A stretch of DNA of 64,000 nt. It comes from Buttiauxella sp965119215. Its GTDB lineage: Bacteria; Pseudomonadota; Gammaproteobacteria; Enterobacterales; Enterobacteriaceae. The notes beneath the pieces were generated by a model. That model did not search any database, was not told the origin of the DNA, and saw only the letters and a program-made list of their open reading frames with translations. The translations under genes and the position numbers were made by a program. Below are positions 49,209-58,316 of the stretch, piece by piece. The DNA lies in NCBI GenBank assembly GCA_965119215.1, contig CBCPKK010000034.1:1-64000 (forward strand). Reading direction: 5' to 3'. Position 1 is the stretch's first letter. Each line of letters starts with the position of its first letter.

Positions 49209-49967
49209 TTATTTCAAGCCATCTGCTGCCATACGGTCGCGAATATGTTGCGCACGTTCAGCAGACGCAGGGTGGTCGTCAAGCATTGAGCTTTGGCGGC
49301 CTTCTTCTGCTTTAGCCAGTTTTTCAAAGCTGGTTGCCAGCCCGATTGGGTTGATCCCACGTTTTCTCAGCAAATCATACGAGTAGTCATCGGCTTCAGA
49401 TTCCTGGCGTTGGGAGAACTGTGCATTCACCAGCTTTTCACCTAAATCACCAAGTTGCGACTGCGACAGACTACCAATCACGCCACCTGCTGAAGCTGCT
49501 GCAACTCGCGCGGCGTTGGTGCCCAGCGCAACTTGCATTCCTTTCTTCACATGGCCGAGCGCAACGTGGCCCATTTCGTGGCCGATAACCGCTTCGACTT
49601 CGTTATCGTTCATCATATCCATCAGGCCGCTGTAAACGCGGATACAACCGTTAGCCATTGCAAAAGCGTTCACGTCTTTGGTGACGTAAACTTTGTAGTT
49701 CACCGGCATGCCGTTGATGTTGTCGCCCAGTGCTGAGGCAATTTTAGTCAGGCGCTGAGCGTATTCGCTGCTGGCTGGCGCAATGCTCGCTTTGCTATCG
49801 AGTTCCGCACAGGATTTGTCACTCAGATCTTTTACCTGCGCATCACTTAATGTGTATGCCTGAAATGCTTCCGCACCGGAAGTCAGCAGGCCGTTAGAGT
49901 CCATGTTCTGGCAACCGCTCAGTAGGGCGGCAACGCTCAGGCTTAGTAAAATTGGGCGCAATTTCAT
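49209..49967 (-). CDS. loiP: Outer-membrane lipoprotein metalloprotease LoiP (YggG)
   Basis: The product is 252 aa from the ATG at 49967 (MKLRPILLSLSVAALLSGC), which gives a proper lipoprotein signal with lipobox LLSGC; eight codons upstream in frame are not needed. It is an M48 peptidase: the zinc site HEMGH is in EAVIGHEMGHVALGH, and the downstream glutamate is in RQESEADDYSYDLL. In E. coli it cuts between two phenylalanines, is induced at low osmolarity, and needs BepA for proper folding. It diverges from tktA. Confidence 0.97.
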   Translation of the reverse strand: MKLRPILLSLSVAALLSGCQNMDSNGLLTSGAEAFQAYTLSDAQVKDLSDKSCAELDSKASIAPASSEYAQRLTKIASALGDNINGMPVNYKVYVTKDVNAFAMANGCIRVYSGLMDMMNDNEVEAVIGHEMGHVALGHVKKGMQVALGTNAARVAAASAGGVIGSLSQSQLGDLGEKLVNAQFSQRQESEADDYSYDLLRKRGINPIGLATSFEKLAKAEEGRQSSMLDDHPASAERAQHIRDRMAADGLK

Positions 49968-50232
49968 GCCAATATCCTTAATTAGTGACAACTGCTCAGG
50001 GGGGATGGAGCCACAAACCGTGGGCTAGTCGTTCCAGTATAAAGAAGTTATTCAGGCACGCGCAGCAACTTGCGCAACTTGCGAGCGGGTTCCAGAGATT
50101 TCTTAACCAGACAAAAGGATGCTCCATGTACATGGCACACGGCTTGCGGTACATTGATGGCAATTTTTTGGGCGTAGCCCATTACGCATAGTAGTCAAGG
50201 CGTGACCTTCAACCATCCGATCTGGAGTCAAA
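49968..50232. other. Divergent regulatory gap between loiP and tktA
   Basis: There are 265 bases without a gene. It must carry the promoters of both genes. I see a direct repeat of CAACTTGCG (two copies about 10 bases apart near 50066-50085), but no site I can name. Confidence 0.4.
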
Positions 50233-52224
50233 ATGTCTTCTCGTAAAGAGCTTGCCAATGCTATTCGTGCACTCAGCATGGACGCAGTACAAAAAGCCAA
50301 ATCCGGTCACCCGGGTGCCCCTATGGGCATGGCTGACATTGCCGAAGTCCTGTGGCGCGATTTCCTGAACCATAACCCGCAGAACCCTGCATGGGCTGAC
50401 CGCGACCGTTTCGTTCTTTCTAACGGTCACGGCTCAATGCTGATTTACAGCCTGTTGCACCTCACAGGTTATGACCTGCCGATTGAAGAACTGAAAAACT
50501 TCCGTCAGCTGCATTCCAAAACTCCGGGTCACCCGGAAGTGGGCTACACCGCCGGTGTAGAAACCACAACCGGCCCGCTGGGTCAGGGTGTTGCGAACGC
50601 TGTAGGTATGGCGATTGCTGAACGCACCATGGCTGCACAGTTCAACCGTCCTGGTCATGACATCGTTGACCACTTCACCTACACCTTTATGGGTGATGGC
50701 TGCATGATGGAAGGTATCTCCCATGAAGTTTGCTCTCTGGCCGGTACGCTGGGTCTGGGTAAACTGGTTGCCTTCTATGATGACAACGGGATCTCCATCG
50801 ACGGTCACGTTGAAGGCTGGTTCACTGACGATACTGCAAAACGCTTTGAAGCCTACGGCTGGCACGTAGTGCGCGGCGTTGACGGCCATGATGCAGACGC
50901 AATCAAACGCGCTGTTGAAGAAGCTAAAGCGGTAACCGACAAACCTTCACTGCTGATGTGCAAAACCATCATCGGTTTCGGTTCACCAAACAAAGCCGGT
51001 ACGCACGATTCACACGGCGCACCTTTGGGTGATGCGGAAATCGCGCTGACCCGTGAAGCACTGGGCTGGAAACACGCTCCGTTCGAAATCCCGCAAGACA
51101 TTTATGCTCAGTGGGATGCGCGTGAAGCAGGCCAGGCGAAAGAAGCGGCATGGAACGAGAAGTTCGCAGCCTACGCTAAAGCCTTCCCGCAGGAAGCCGC
51201 AGAATTTACCCGTCGTATGAAAGGCGATATGCCTGCTGATTTCGCAGCTAAAGCGCAAGAGTTCATCGTGAACCTGCAAGCTAACCCTGCAAAAATCGCC
51301 AGCCGTAAAGCATCCCAGAACACCATCGAAGCCTTCGGCCACATGTTGCCTGAATTCCTCGGCGGTTCTGCAGATCTGGCGCCTTCTAACCTGACTATCT
51401 GGTCTGGTTCTAAAGCGATCAACGAAGATCTGGCCGGTAACTACATCCATTACGGTGTACGTGAATTCGGTATGACGGCGATTGCGAACGGTATCGCGCT
51501 GCACGGTGGTTTCCTGCCGTACACCTCTACCTTCCTGATGTTTGTTGAATATGCCCGTAACGCGGTGCGTATGGCAGCATTGATGAAGCAACGCCAGGTG
51601 ATGGTCTACACCCACGACTCAATCGGTCTGGGCGAAGATGGCCCAACTCACCAGCCTGTAGAGCAGCTTGCTGCCCTGCGTGTGACACCAAACATGAGCA
51701 CATGGCGTCCGTGTGACCAGGTTGAATCAGCGGTGGCGTGGAAATACGCAGTAGAACGTCATGACGGCCCGACCGCTCTGATCTTCTCCCGTCAGAACCT
51801 GGCGCAACAGGATCGTACTGAGCAGCAACTGGCGGATATCGCTCGTGGCGCATACGTCCTGAAAGATTGTGCAGGCCAGCCTGAGCTGATTCTGATCGCA
51901 ACCGGTTCTGAAGTTGAACTGGCTGTTGCAGCCTGGGATCAACTGTCTGCTGAAGGCATCAAAGCGCGTGTGGTTTCCATGCCGTCTACCGATGCATTCG
52001 ACAAACAAGACCCGGCTTACCGTGAAGCAGTGCTGCCGAAAGCGGTTGCTGCACGTGTTGCTATCGAAGCCAGCATCGCTGACTACTGGTACAAATACGT
52101 TGGCCTGAACGGCGCGGTTGTGGGTATGACTACCTTTGGTGAGTCTGCTCCGGCTGAGCAGTTGTTCGAAGAGTTTGGCTTCACCGTAGAAAACGTGGTG
52201 AAACAGGCTAAAGCAGTTCTGTAA
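50233..52224 (+). CDS. tktA: Transketolase A
   Basis: Thiamine-diphosphate enzyme transferring two-carbon units in the pentose phosphate pathway; it takes up the xylulose 5-phosphate made by the arabinose route. The product is 663 aa. The N-terminal TPP domain shows SGHPGAPMGMADIAEVLW and the TPP motif GDGCMMEGISHEVCSLAGTLGLGKLVAFYDDN. HFTYTFMGDG precedes it. The middle domain has YTHDSIGLGEDGPTHQP with the cofactor-activating region FGMTAIANGIALHGG. Codon use is that of a highly expressed gene. A strong terminator follows. Confidence 0.98.
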   Translation: MSSRKELANAIRALSMDAVQKAKSGHPGAPMGMADIAEVLWRDFLNHNPQNPAWADRDRFVLSNGHGSMLIYSLLHLTGYDLPIEELKNFRQLHSKTPGHPEVGYTAGVETTTGPLGQGVANAVGMAIAERTMAAQFNRPGHDIVDHFTYTFMGDGCMMEGISHEVCSLAGTLGLGKLVAFYDDNGISIDGHVEGWFTDDTAKRFEAYGWHVVRGVDGHDADAIKRAVEEAKAVTDKPSLLMCKTIIGFGSPNKAGTHDSHGAPLGDAEIALTREALGWKHAPFEIPQDIYAQWDAREAGQAKEAAWNEKFAAYAKAFPQEAAEFTRRMKGDMPADFAAKAQEFIVNLQANPAKIASRKASQNTIEAFGHMLPEFLGGSADLAPSNLTIWSGSKAINEDLAGNYIHYGVREFGMTAIANGIALHGGFLPYTSTFLMFVEYARNAVRMAALMKQRQVMVYTHDSIGLGEDGPTHQPVEQLAALRVTPNMSTWRPCDQVESAVAWKYAVERHDGPTALIFSRQNLAQQDRTEQQLADIARGAYVLKDCAGQPELILIATGSEVELAVAAWDQLSAEGIKARVVSMPSTDAFDKQDPAYREAVLPKAVAARVAIEASIADYWYKYVGLNGAVVGMTTFGESAPAEQLFEEFGFTVENVVKQAKAVL

Positions 52225-52231
52225 TATGATT

Positions 52232-52261
52232 AAGGCCAGCAGCGAATGCTGGCCTTTCTTT
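52232..52261 (+). terminator. Rho-independent terminator of tktA
   Basis: A 10-bp stem AAGGCCAGCA / TGCTGGCCTT with a GCGAA loop is followed by TCTTT. It lies 8 bases after the stop codon. Confidence 0.88.
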
Positions 52262-52393
52262 AATGCTTTTAGAACGACAAAAACGACTCCAAATAATTAA
52301 ACTCCCTCCATAACCTGCTCGCGTACATCACCTTTTATAAATAACTCATTAAAAACAACTTGTTACTTAAATTTCGTGAAGTTCATTTTTATA

Positions 52394-52424
52394 TTGATAA
52401 TGCAACTGAAAATCATTATCATTT
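52394..52424 (+). promoter_or_regulatory. Fur box upstream of the yncE-like/TonB-receptor pair
   Basis: The sequence TTGATAATGCAACTG followed by AAAATCATTATCATTT contains two overlapping good matches to the Fur consensus GATAATGATAATCATTATC. It lies about 30-60 bases before the yncE-like ATG in an AT-rich promoter region (52263-52455). Iron-limited expression of both downstream genes is the natural reading. Confidence 0.85.
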
Positions 52425-52455
52425 GTATTACGTAAATTAATGTGAATATAAGTAA

Positions 52456-53526
52456 ATGAATCGACACACTTTGTATGGTTACAAACATTCGGGTTTCATT
52501 GCTTTAACCGCTGCACTGTTAATGAACTCTTTGAGCGTCAATGCCAATCCGCTTCCCGAAAAGGATTTCCTCGCCGTTCCAACGGGGCATGGGGTATACG
52601 AACTGGCGTATGACGCTTCTCAGAACATTTTGTTCGCCGCTTCGGCACCTTCCTTTGATAAAGATAAAACCCAGGGTTTAGTCTATAAATTGAATCCAGA
52701 CACGTTGGCGGTAACGGGAAAAATCACCACTGACAGACGAGCGTTTGCCACAGTGCTGGATGAAGAAAATCATATTCTTTATATCGGCAATACTCTCGAA
52801 GGGTCAGTGACGCTTATAGATACACAAAGCGGCACAGAAATTAAGACCGTACAACTGAGTGATATCAGCAATCCTGAAAAGATTATTCATACCCGAGAAA
52901 TGGTGCTTGATAAAAAGCGCCAGCGTTTGTATGTCTCGGGTGTGGCTGAAAAAGGGATTATTTGGGTCATCGATACACAAAAACAACAGCACATTGCCAC
53001 GATTGAAAACGTGGGCGAATATCCAACGGGGTTGGCTGTCGATGAAGTGAAAGGGCGGGTTTATAGTGTTAACGGTAGCGGGGAATTAATTACTCTGGAT
53101 GCCAGTGATAATAAAATTATTTCTCGCTTTAAAGTTGAACCGCAGAAGAAACATTTTTTCTTAAATATTGCTGTGGATAATAAAAACGAGCGCGCATTCA
53201 TTACCGATCCGGATTTACCCGATGTGCTGGTGGCTTCACTTAATGACGGAAAAATTATACAGCGCATCAAGGTTATTAATTCACTTGCGGTAATGTATAA
53301 CGCCGGGCGTAATGAAGTTTATATCACGCATCGTAATGCACAGTTGATCAGTATTGTTGATAGTGAAACCTACAAACTGAAAGCCAGCATCTCTACAGCA
53401 GCGCTACCTAACAGCCTTGCGCTGTCTGCAGATGGCCGCACTCTTTATGCCAGCGTCAAACAGGGTGAAAAAGAGATGGGCAAAAAACCGGATTACATTA
53501 TTAAAGTCAGTCTCGACAAGATCTAA
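52456..53526 (+). CDS. YncE-like periplasmic seven-bladed beta-propeller protein
   Basis: The product is 356 aa. An N-terminal signal peptide covers about residues 1-30 (cleavage near SVNAN). The rest is a YVTN/YncE-type propeller with repeating blades: GVYELAYDASQNILFAAS, then YIGNTLEGSVTLIDTQSG, VDEVKGRVYSVN, and LPNSLALSADGRTLYASVKQ. It resembles E. coli YncE through its whole length, including GELITLDASDNKIISR. YncE is iron-regulated and lies beside the TonB receptor gene pqqU (yncD); the same pairing occurs here with a different receptor. The ligand is unknown. It may help load or process the receptor's substrate. Confidence 0.88.
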   Translation: MNRHTLYGYKHSGFIALTAALLMNSLSVNANPLPEKDFLAVPTGHGVYELAYDASQNILFAASAPSFDKDKTQGLVYKLNPDTLAVTGKITTDRRAFATVLDEENHILYIGNTLEGSVTLIDTQSGTEIKTVQLSDISNPEKIIHTREMVLDKKRQRLYVSGVAEKGIIWVIDTQKQQHIATIENVGEYPTGLAVDEVKGRVYSVNGSGELITLDASDNKIISRFKVEPQKKHFFLNIAVDNKNERAFITDPDLPDVLVASLNDGKIIQRIKVINSLAVMYNAGRNEVYITHRNAQLISIVDSETYKLKASISTAALPNSLALSADGRTLYASVKQGEKEMGKKPDYIIKVSLDKI

Positions 53527-53550
53527 TTCAATATTAATTAAAAGAACAAT

Positions 53551-53592
53551 AAAGCCCTGTGGTGAAAATTCACAGGGCCGGCAGGCTTTTTT
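53551..53592 (+). terminator. Hairpin with T run between the yncE-like and receptor genes
   Basis: The inner stem GCCCTGTG / CACAGGGC (53554-53578) and the outer AAAGCC / GGCTTT are followed by more T. It ends about 20 bases before the receptor ATG. It may be a partial terminator that reduces receptor expression, or one that is relieved under iron starvation. Confidence 0.55.
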
Positions 53593-53614
53593 CAATATCT
53601 CAGGTAATTAAAAA

Positions 53615-55618
53615 ATGAGAAACAATAAACGTTTGGCATTGGCTGGAATCGTTGCGCTGGCTGGAGGCTCAATGCTTCCAGTACAGGCCGAGGAAAATAA
53701 GGCATCTCTTAGCGAGTCTGAAGATCAAATGGTGGTGACGGCATCGGGCTTTTCTCAACAGAAGAAAGATGCGCCAGCCACAATTTCCGTTATCGACAGT
53801 AAACAACTAGCTGAAAAACCAAATCGTAATGTTGCGGAGGCTATTCAGGATTTACCCGGCGTAAACGTTGGTTCGGGTTCCAGCAATATGTCTTCCGGCG
53901 ATATTATGATGCGCGGCATGGACTCGAGTTACACCGCATTTCTGGTCAACAGCGTTAAGCAAAATACCGGTGAATCACGTCCTTATGGGCAAAATATTGG
54001 CGCAGAAGTTAACTTCCTGCCACCAATGGAAGCGATTGAGCGTATCGAAGTGATTCGAGGGCCGATGTCATCTCTGTATGGGTCTGATGCGATTGGCGGT
54101 GTGGTTAACGTCATCACTAAAAAACCTTATGGTGTAGCAGACTGGACGGGAGCGCTGTCGGCTAATACCTTCATCCAGGAAGACAGTTCATTTGGCAATA
54201 CCAACCAAATGAACCTGTTCGCCATGGGGCCAATCGTGCCGGACGTGCTGGGCGTAAGCATTGCCGCTGACTGGCTTAATCGCCGTGATGACGAACGCGA
54301 TAATTACTTTAGCAAAAACGATCGCAAATCTGTCGATATGACCGTGGGCCTTGCGGCAAATGAGACTAACTTGTTTGACCTGAATGTGGTGACGGGGAAA
54401 CAAAAGAAAAACCGCGATGATGCGCCATGGATGTGGACGTTTGACCGTGATGCAGTGACGCTCAGCCATAGCGGTTGGTATGCCGAAGATACCATCGCGA
54501 CGAAAAACTACATTAACTATGAGAAGGGCCGCTCTAAGTACTCTCTGAGCGGTGATTCGCCGCAGTACATCGAAACAGAAAACTATGCGGCTAACAGTCA
54601 GACTACCTTCACCTTCGACAACCACAAATTAACTGTTGGGGCTAACTTCACGCGCGAAGAACTGAACGATCAGTTTGCAGTTTCGAGCAAAGAAGCGCCG
54701 GGTGTGGAACCTGTGACCAAAATCAGCCGTGATGGTTGGGCACTATTTGCTGAAGATGGTTGGCAGATGGGGGACTTTACGTTGACCACTTCCGCGCGTT
54801 TAGATCGCGATAACTATTTTGGCTCCCATGTAACGCCAAAACTGTACGGCAACTGGGCCATTACCGATGCCTGGGCGCTAAAAGGTGGTGTATCTGCGGG
54901 CTACAAAAAACCGGAACTACGCGAAACCTCTGCCAATTTCGTCACGCCTCGTGGTTCATTACCCCCTTATCCCTATCTGACCGTTGGTAACGACGATCTT
55001 AAACCAGAGAAAAGTGTTAACTCCGAACTGGGTCTGTACTGGGTAGGAGACAAGCTGGCATTAGATGGCACCGTTTTCTACACCCAATTCAAAGATAAAA
55101 TATCCGAAGAAACTATCTGCGAAACTACGTCGACTAATCAGTGCCAGATGAACGGTTACAAAGCCGACTCTATCAGTAAATACTTTAACGTCGGTAAAGC
55201 CGATGTGTACGGGTTGGAGTTGAACGCTGACTGGCAGATTACCGAAGCGGTGAAGGCGAACGCAAACTACACCTATAACCACAGCGAGCAGAAAACGGGT
55301 GTTAACAAAGGCTATGCTCTGAATGACTTCCCACGTCATATGGCGAATGTGTCACTGACATGGTCGGCCACTGAAACGCTGGATCTTTGGAGCAAAGTGA
55401 ATTATCGCAGCAGTAACCGCGATAGTGGCGATCATATTGATTACGATGCCTGGACGATGGTTGATCTCGGTGCTCGCTACCAACTGAATAAAAACACCCA
55501 ACTTATGGCTGGAGTCTACAACCTGTTCGATGCCGATCCACAACGCGTCACCCAGTGGGGGGATTATGGCCTTGTTGAGGGGCGTCGTTACAATCTTGGG
55601 GCTCGTATTGAATTTTGA
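53615..55618 (+). CDS. TonB-dependent outer-membrane receptor, CirA-like
   Basis: The product is 667 aa with a signal peptide (cleavage near PVQA). The TonB box region is EDQMVVTASGF. The plug domain has ISVIDSKQLAEKPNRNVAEA, then DLPGVNVGSGSS, IMMRGMDSSYTAF and ERIEVIRGPMSSLYGSDAIGGVVNVITKK, all typical of CirA/FepA-type siderophore receptors. The 22-strand barrel follows and ends YNLGARIEF with the terminal Phe that BAM recognises. The Fur box upstream of the pair supports iron-siderophore import, probably of a catecholate type by likeness to CirA. The true substrate cannot be read from the sequence. The YncE-like partner upstream is probably co-transcribed. Confidence 0.92.
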   Translation: MRNNKRLALAGIVALAGGSMLPVQAEENKASLSESEDQMVVTASGFSQQKKDAPATISVIDSKQLAEKPNRNVAEAIQDLPGVNVGSGSSNMSSGDIMMRGMDSSYTAFLVNSVKQNTGESRPYGQNIGAEVNFLPPMEAIERIEVIRGPMSSLYGSDAIGGVVNVITKKPYGVADWTGALSANTFIQEDSSFGNTNQMNLFAMGPIVPDVLGVSIAADWLNRRDDERDNYFSKNDRKSVDMTVGLAANETNLFDLNVVTGKQKKNRDDAPWMWTFDRDAVTLSHSGWYAEDTIATKNYINYEKGRSKYSLSGDSPQYIETENYAANSQTTFTFDNHKLTVGANFTREELNDQFAVSSKEAPGVEPVTKISRDGWALFAEDGWQMGDFTLTTSARLDRDNYFGSHVTPKLYGNWAITDAWALKGGVSAGYKKPELRETSANFVTPRGSLPPYPYLTVGNDDLKPEKSVNSELGLYWVGDKLALDGTVFYTQFKDKISEETICETTSTNQCQMNGYKADSISKYFNVGKADVYGLELNADWQITEAVKANANYTYNHSEQKTGVNKGYALNDFPRHMANVSLTWSATETLDLWSKVNYRSSNRDSGDHIDYDAWTMVDLGARYQLNKNTQLMAGVYNLFDADPQRVTQWGDYGLVEGRRYNLGARIEF

Positions 55619-55638
55619 TTGACGATTTATAAAGGAAG

Positions 55639-55668
55639 GCGCTGCCGTTGGGCGGCGCTTTTTTTTGA
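55639..55668 (+). terminator. Rho-independent terminator of the TonB receptor gene
   Basis: An 8-bp GC stem GCGCTGCC / GGCGGCGC with one wobble pair and a GTTG loop is followed by eight T. It abuts the 3' end of the convergent ECF ATPase gene. Confidence 0.9.
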
Positions 55669-55670
55669 AT

Positions 55671-56348
55671 CTAACCGAGGATTTGCGCGGGGGAACCGTC
55701 ACCTGCGATAGATCCCCCGCCTAGCCGGATGACTCTGGGAAAGTGGCGGCGGGTAAAGTCCTGATCGTGGCTGATGGCCATGATGGTGGTTCCACGCTGT
55801 TGGCAAATCGCAAGCCAGGATTCAAAGATGCCCAACCAATGTTCGTCAAAATCCCGGCTTGGCTCATCCAGAAGAAGCAGCGGTGGTGCCATTGCTTCCA
55901 GACTAGCAACCGCGACCATGCGGCGTTGTGCGACATGTAAATCCAGCGGATGCGCTTGGGCTTCATCCTGCAAGCCACATAACGTGAGTGCAGCCGTTGT
56001 ACGCCGTTCGATTTCATCCTGCGGTAATTTTTGCAAACGCAGGCCGAAGGCGACTTCATCAATCACTTTACTGTGGAGGATTTGGTTCTCCGCTTCCTGA
56101 AATAGCACCCCGATTAAACTCGCACGTTGTTGTGCTTTGAGGTGCGCCAGTGGCTGTCCCTGAACCTGAATTGTGCCCGCGCTGGGGGAAAGTAACCCAG
56201 CCATCAGGCGTAATAGGGTAGATTTACCCGCGCCGTTGTCTCCGGTTAACGCTACCCATTCTTGTGGTTGGATGTTTAGCGATAACCCTTTCAGGCAGAG
56301 CTGCGGGGCGTTCGGCCAGCGAAAATCCACGTTTTCAAGATTCAACAT
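55671..56348 (-). CDS. ECF transporter ATPase (second A component) with altered signature
   Basis: The product is 225 aa from the ATG at 56348 (MLNLENVDFRWPNAPQ); the frame runs 15 codons further into the upstream gene without support. Walker A is GDNGAGKST and Walker B is PLLLLDEPSRDFD, followed by the H-loop MAISHDQDF. The LSGGQ signature is not normal: the segment reads LDLHVAQRRMVAVAS. ECF transporters use two ATPases (A and A') that pair with EcfT. This one overlaps the first A component by 7 bases. A degenerate signature would leave one of the two composite ATP sites weakened. Confidence 0.88.
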   Translation of the reverse strand: MLNLENVDFRWPNAPQLCLKGLSLNIQPQEWVALTGDNGAGKSTLLRLMAGLLSPSAGTIQVQGQPLAHLKAQQRASLIGVLFQEAENQILHSKVIDEVAFGLRLQKLPQDEIERRTTAALTLCGLQDEAQAHPLDLHVAQRRMVAVASLEAMAPPLLLLDEPSRDFDEHWLGIFESWLAICQQRGTTIMAISHDQDFTRRHFPRVIRLGGGSIAGDGSPAQILG

Positions 56349-57019
56349 AATGAAACTAACTCCCCCGCGCTGAGTCGCCACGCATGCTGGCAATAGCTGA
56401 GCATTGGCTCACGTTTATGATCCAACAAAATAATCAGCGCACCTTCAGCAGTAGCCCAACTGGAAAGGCGCTCAAGAAGACGATGTGTTGCTTGCTCTGT
56501 CAGGCGGCTGAACGCTTCATCCAGCAGCAGGATTTTGGGTTTCATCGCCAGGGCGCAGGCAATGACCACGCGCTGAGCCTCGCCGCCAGATAGTGTGCCG
56601 GGATGACGGTGACGTAGCGGCTGGCAGTCGGTAAACGTCAGTGCCATATCAATACGTGCGAGGATTTCCTGCTCGGTCAGGCAGAGGTTTTCAGGGCCAA
56701 ATGCGACCTCTTCTTCAACGCTGAACGTGCAGCCTGAAAGCTGCAAAGACGGTGACTGCTGTACCAACTGGATGGTTTGCGCCTGTTCAACCAGCGAAAG
56801 CTGGCCGATTGGTGTACCGAGCAAGTTGCCCGTACCGCCGATCGTGCCGGGCAAAAAATCCGGATACCATCCCGCGAGCAGTTGCGCCAGCGTACTCTTG
56901 CCGCTGCCGTTACCGCCGATAATGGCCACCATTCCGGGCTGCGTGTAACTAAAATTTAAGCGGCGTGGAGGCAAGTTGCCATGCAGCGGTTGGTAGCAAA
57001 AATCCTCTAGCGTAACCAT
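56342..57019 (-). CDS. ECF transporter ATPase (first A component)
   Basis: The product is 225 aa from the ATG at 57019 (MVTLEDFCYQPLHGN), chosen because AGGAG lies seven bases before it; a GTG two codons earlier is possible. Walker A is GGNGSGKST, the Q-loop region is IQLVQQSPSLQLSG, the signature is LSGGEAQRVVIACAL, Walker B is ILLLDEAFS, and the H-loop region is IILLDHKREP. The motifs are intact. It overlaps the 3' end of the ecfT gene and the start of the second ATPase, so all are translated together. Confidence 0.9.
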   Translation of the reverse strand: MVTLEDFCYQPLHGNLPPRRLNFSYTQPGMVAIIGGNGSGKSTLAQLLAGWYPDFLPGTIGGTGNLLGTPIGQLSLVEQAQTIQLVQQSPSLQLSGCTFSVEEEVAFGPENLCLTEQEILARIDMALTFTDCQPLRHRHPGTLSGGEAQRVVIACALAMKPKILLLDEAFSRLTEQATHRLLERLSSWATAEGALIILLDHKREPMLSYCQHAWRLSAGELVSLC

Positions 57020-57714
57020 ATCCACACTCCTGCTTCTGCCACCATCAGCGCAACCATGCCATAGCGCAGATTACGCTGGAAAATACTGTCTTTGGGAGCC
57101 CACAGCGTGGTTCGTCTGCGATGCAAACGAAAAGCCCGCATATCCAGCGCTGCACCACGTACCGCTAAATCGTTAAGCGCGTTGTGAGTGAGTGGCACAA
57201 TCAGAGCCGGAATTGCCCGCAAGCGCTGATACCACCGCCCATCCAGCGGTACACCACGCGCCCGTTGTGCTTCGTGGATGGTATACAACTGGTGTTTGAG
57301 CTGTTCGACGACCAGCAGTGGCCCGGATAGCAGATAAGCAAGGCCTGGCGGTAAACGGCTAGCGAAAAGCGCCCGGATAAACTGGCGCACAGGCACAAAT
57401 TGCATCCACAGTTGTGAAGTGGAAACAATCGTCAGAATACGCAGCCAGAGCGTTACGGCTTTTGTCCACTGCGCGGGGTCACGCGGTTGGCCGTTTAGCC
57501 AATATGCTAACCACCCACCGTGAACCAGCCAAAACCCCACGCCCAGCGAAAACATCAGCCAGGCGACGTAACGCGCACGCTGACGTGTGGCGCGCAGCAG
57601 TAATAAGCTCGAGAATGCGACGGCGCTATAGCCATACAACTCAATTCCTGCGGGCATCAGCAGAGCAGAACACGCTGCCAGGCCCCATAACGTCAGGGAC
57701 GTAAAAGGATGCAC
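57007..57714 (-). CDS. ECF transporter transmembrane component (EcfT)
   Basis: The product is 235 aa with a GTG start directly after the stop of the S-component gene (TGAGTG). Four or five membrane helices are expected. The cytosolic coupling helices carry the family's two Ala-Arg-Gly-type motifs, seen as EAQRARGVP and GAALDMRAFR. It joins the two ATPases to the S component. It lies in an operon of five genes (58751 to 55671) on the minus strand. Confidence 0.88.
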   Translation of the reverse strand: MHPFTSLTLWGLAACSALLMPAGIELYGYSAVAFSSLLLLRATRQRARYVAWLMFSLGVGFWLVHGGWLAYWLNGQPRDPAQWTKAVTLWLRILTIVSTSQLWMQFVPVRQFIRALFASRLPPGLAYLLSGPLLVVEQLKHQLYTIHEAQRARGVPLDGRWYQRLRAIPALIVPLTHNALNDLAVRGAALDMRAFRLHRRRTTLWAPKDSIFQRNLRYGMVALMVAEAGVWIWLR

Positions 57715-58293
57715 TCAGCGTACAGCCGACATAGCCGGGAAGTGGCGCAAAGTGCGCAACGGCAGTTGGCGTAATAAAATCCACACGATGATTGCCGTCA
57801 GAATTTTATCCACCAGGTTTGCGCCCAGCACCGTGATGGCGACGGACTCCATCAGGTCTTTGCCCATGGTGTGCATCCAGGCGACAAACAGATCCGCACC
57901 GCTGCCCGTCACACCTGCAAATAAATAGGTGCGTAACGGTACGGCTGCAACGGTCACCGCAAGAGTAATCACAATGCCGGTGACGATAACTTTCGGTAGG
58001 GTTTTGAACCAGCCCAAACGCGCCATCCATCCGGCGACCAAACCGATAATCATGGCGATGGGGGCAAAGGCCGCGGCAATGGGGTCGGTCAACAGGCCCC
58101 AGAGCAGGTTGGTTAGCAAACCGGTCAACATGCCGATGACCGGGCCAAGCAATACGGCGCTAATAATAGTGCCAATAGAATCGAGGAAAATCGGCAGTTT
58201 GAGCATGCTGACTATCTGCCCACCCGTCATATTGATGGCAATACAAATAACAATTAATGCCAGTGCCTGGCTTGAGAATTGGCGGCGCGCCAT
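57715..58293 (-). CDS. ECF transporter substrate-binding S component, substrate unknown
   Basis: The product is 192 aa and very hydrophobic, with six expected helices. The order QALALIVICIAINMTGGQIV, then LDSIGTIISAVLLGPVIGMLTGLLTNLLWGL, then a long helix pair near VIVTGIVITLAVTVAAVPLR is typical of S components. S components bind a vitamin, cofactor precursor or metal tightly and topple in the membrane when the ECF module cycles. This one is dedicated (group I), as its own A, A' and T genes follow. The substrate cannot be named from sequence: I see neither the thiamine nor the biotin binding motifs. Confidence 0.85.
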   Translation of the reverse strand: MARRQFSSQALALIVICIAINMTGGQIVSMLKLPIFLDSIGTIISAVLLGPVIGMLTGLLTNLLWGLLTDPIAAAFAPIAMIIGLVAGWMARLGWFKTLPKVIVTGIVITLAVTVAAVPLRTYLFAGVTGSGADLFVAWMHTMGKDLMESVAITVLGANLVDKILTAIIVWILLRQLPLRTLRHFPAMSAVR

Positions 58294-58316
58294 AGTGACC
58301 TCATTTTTATAGAAAA

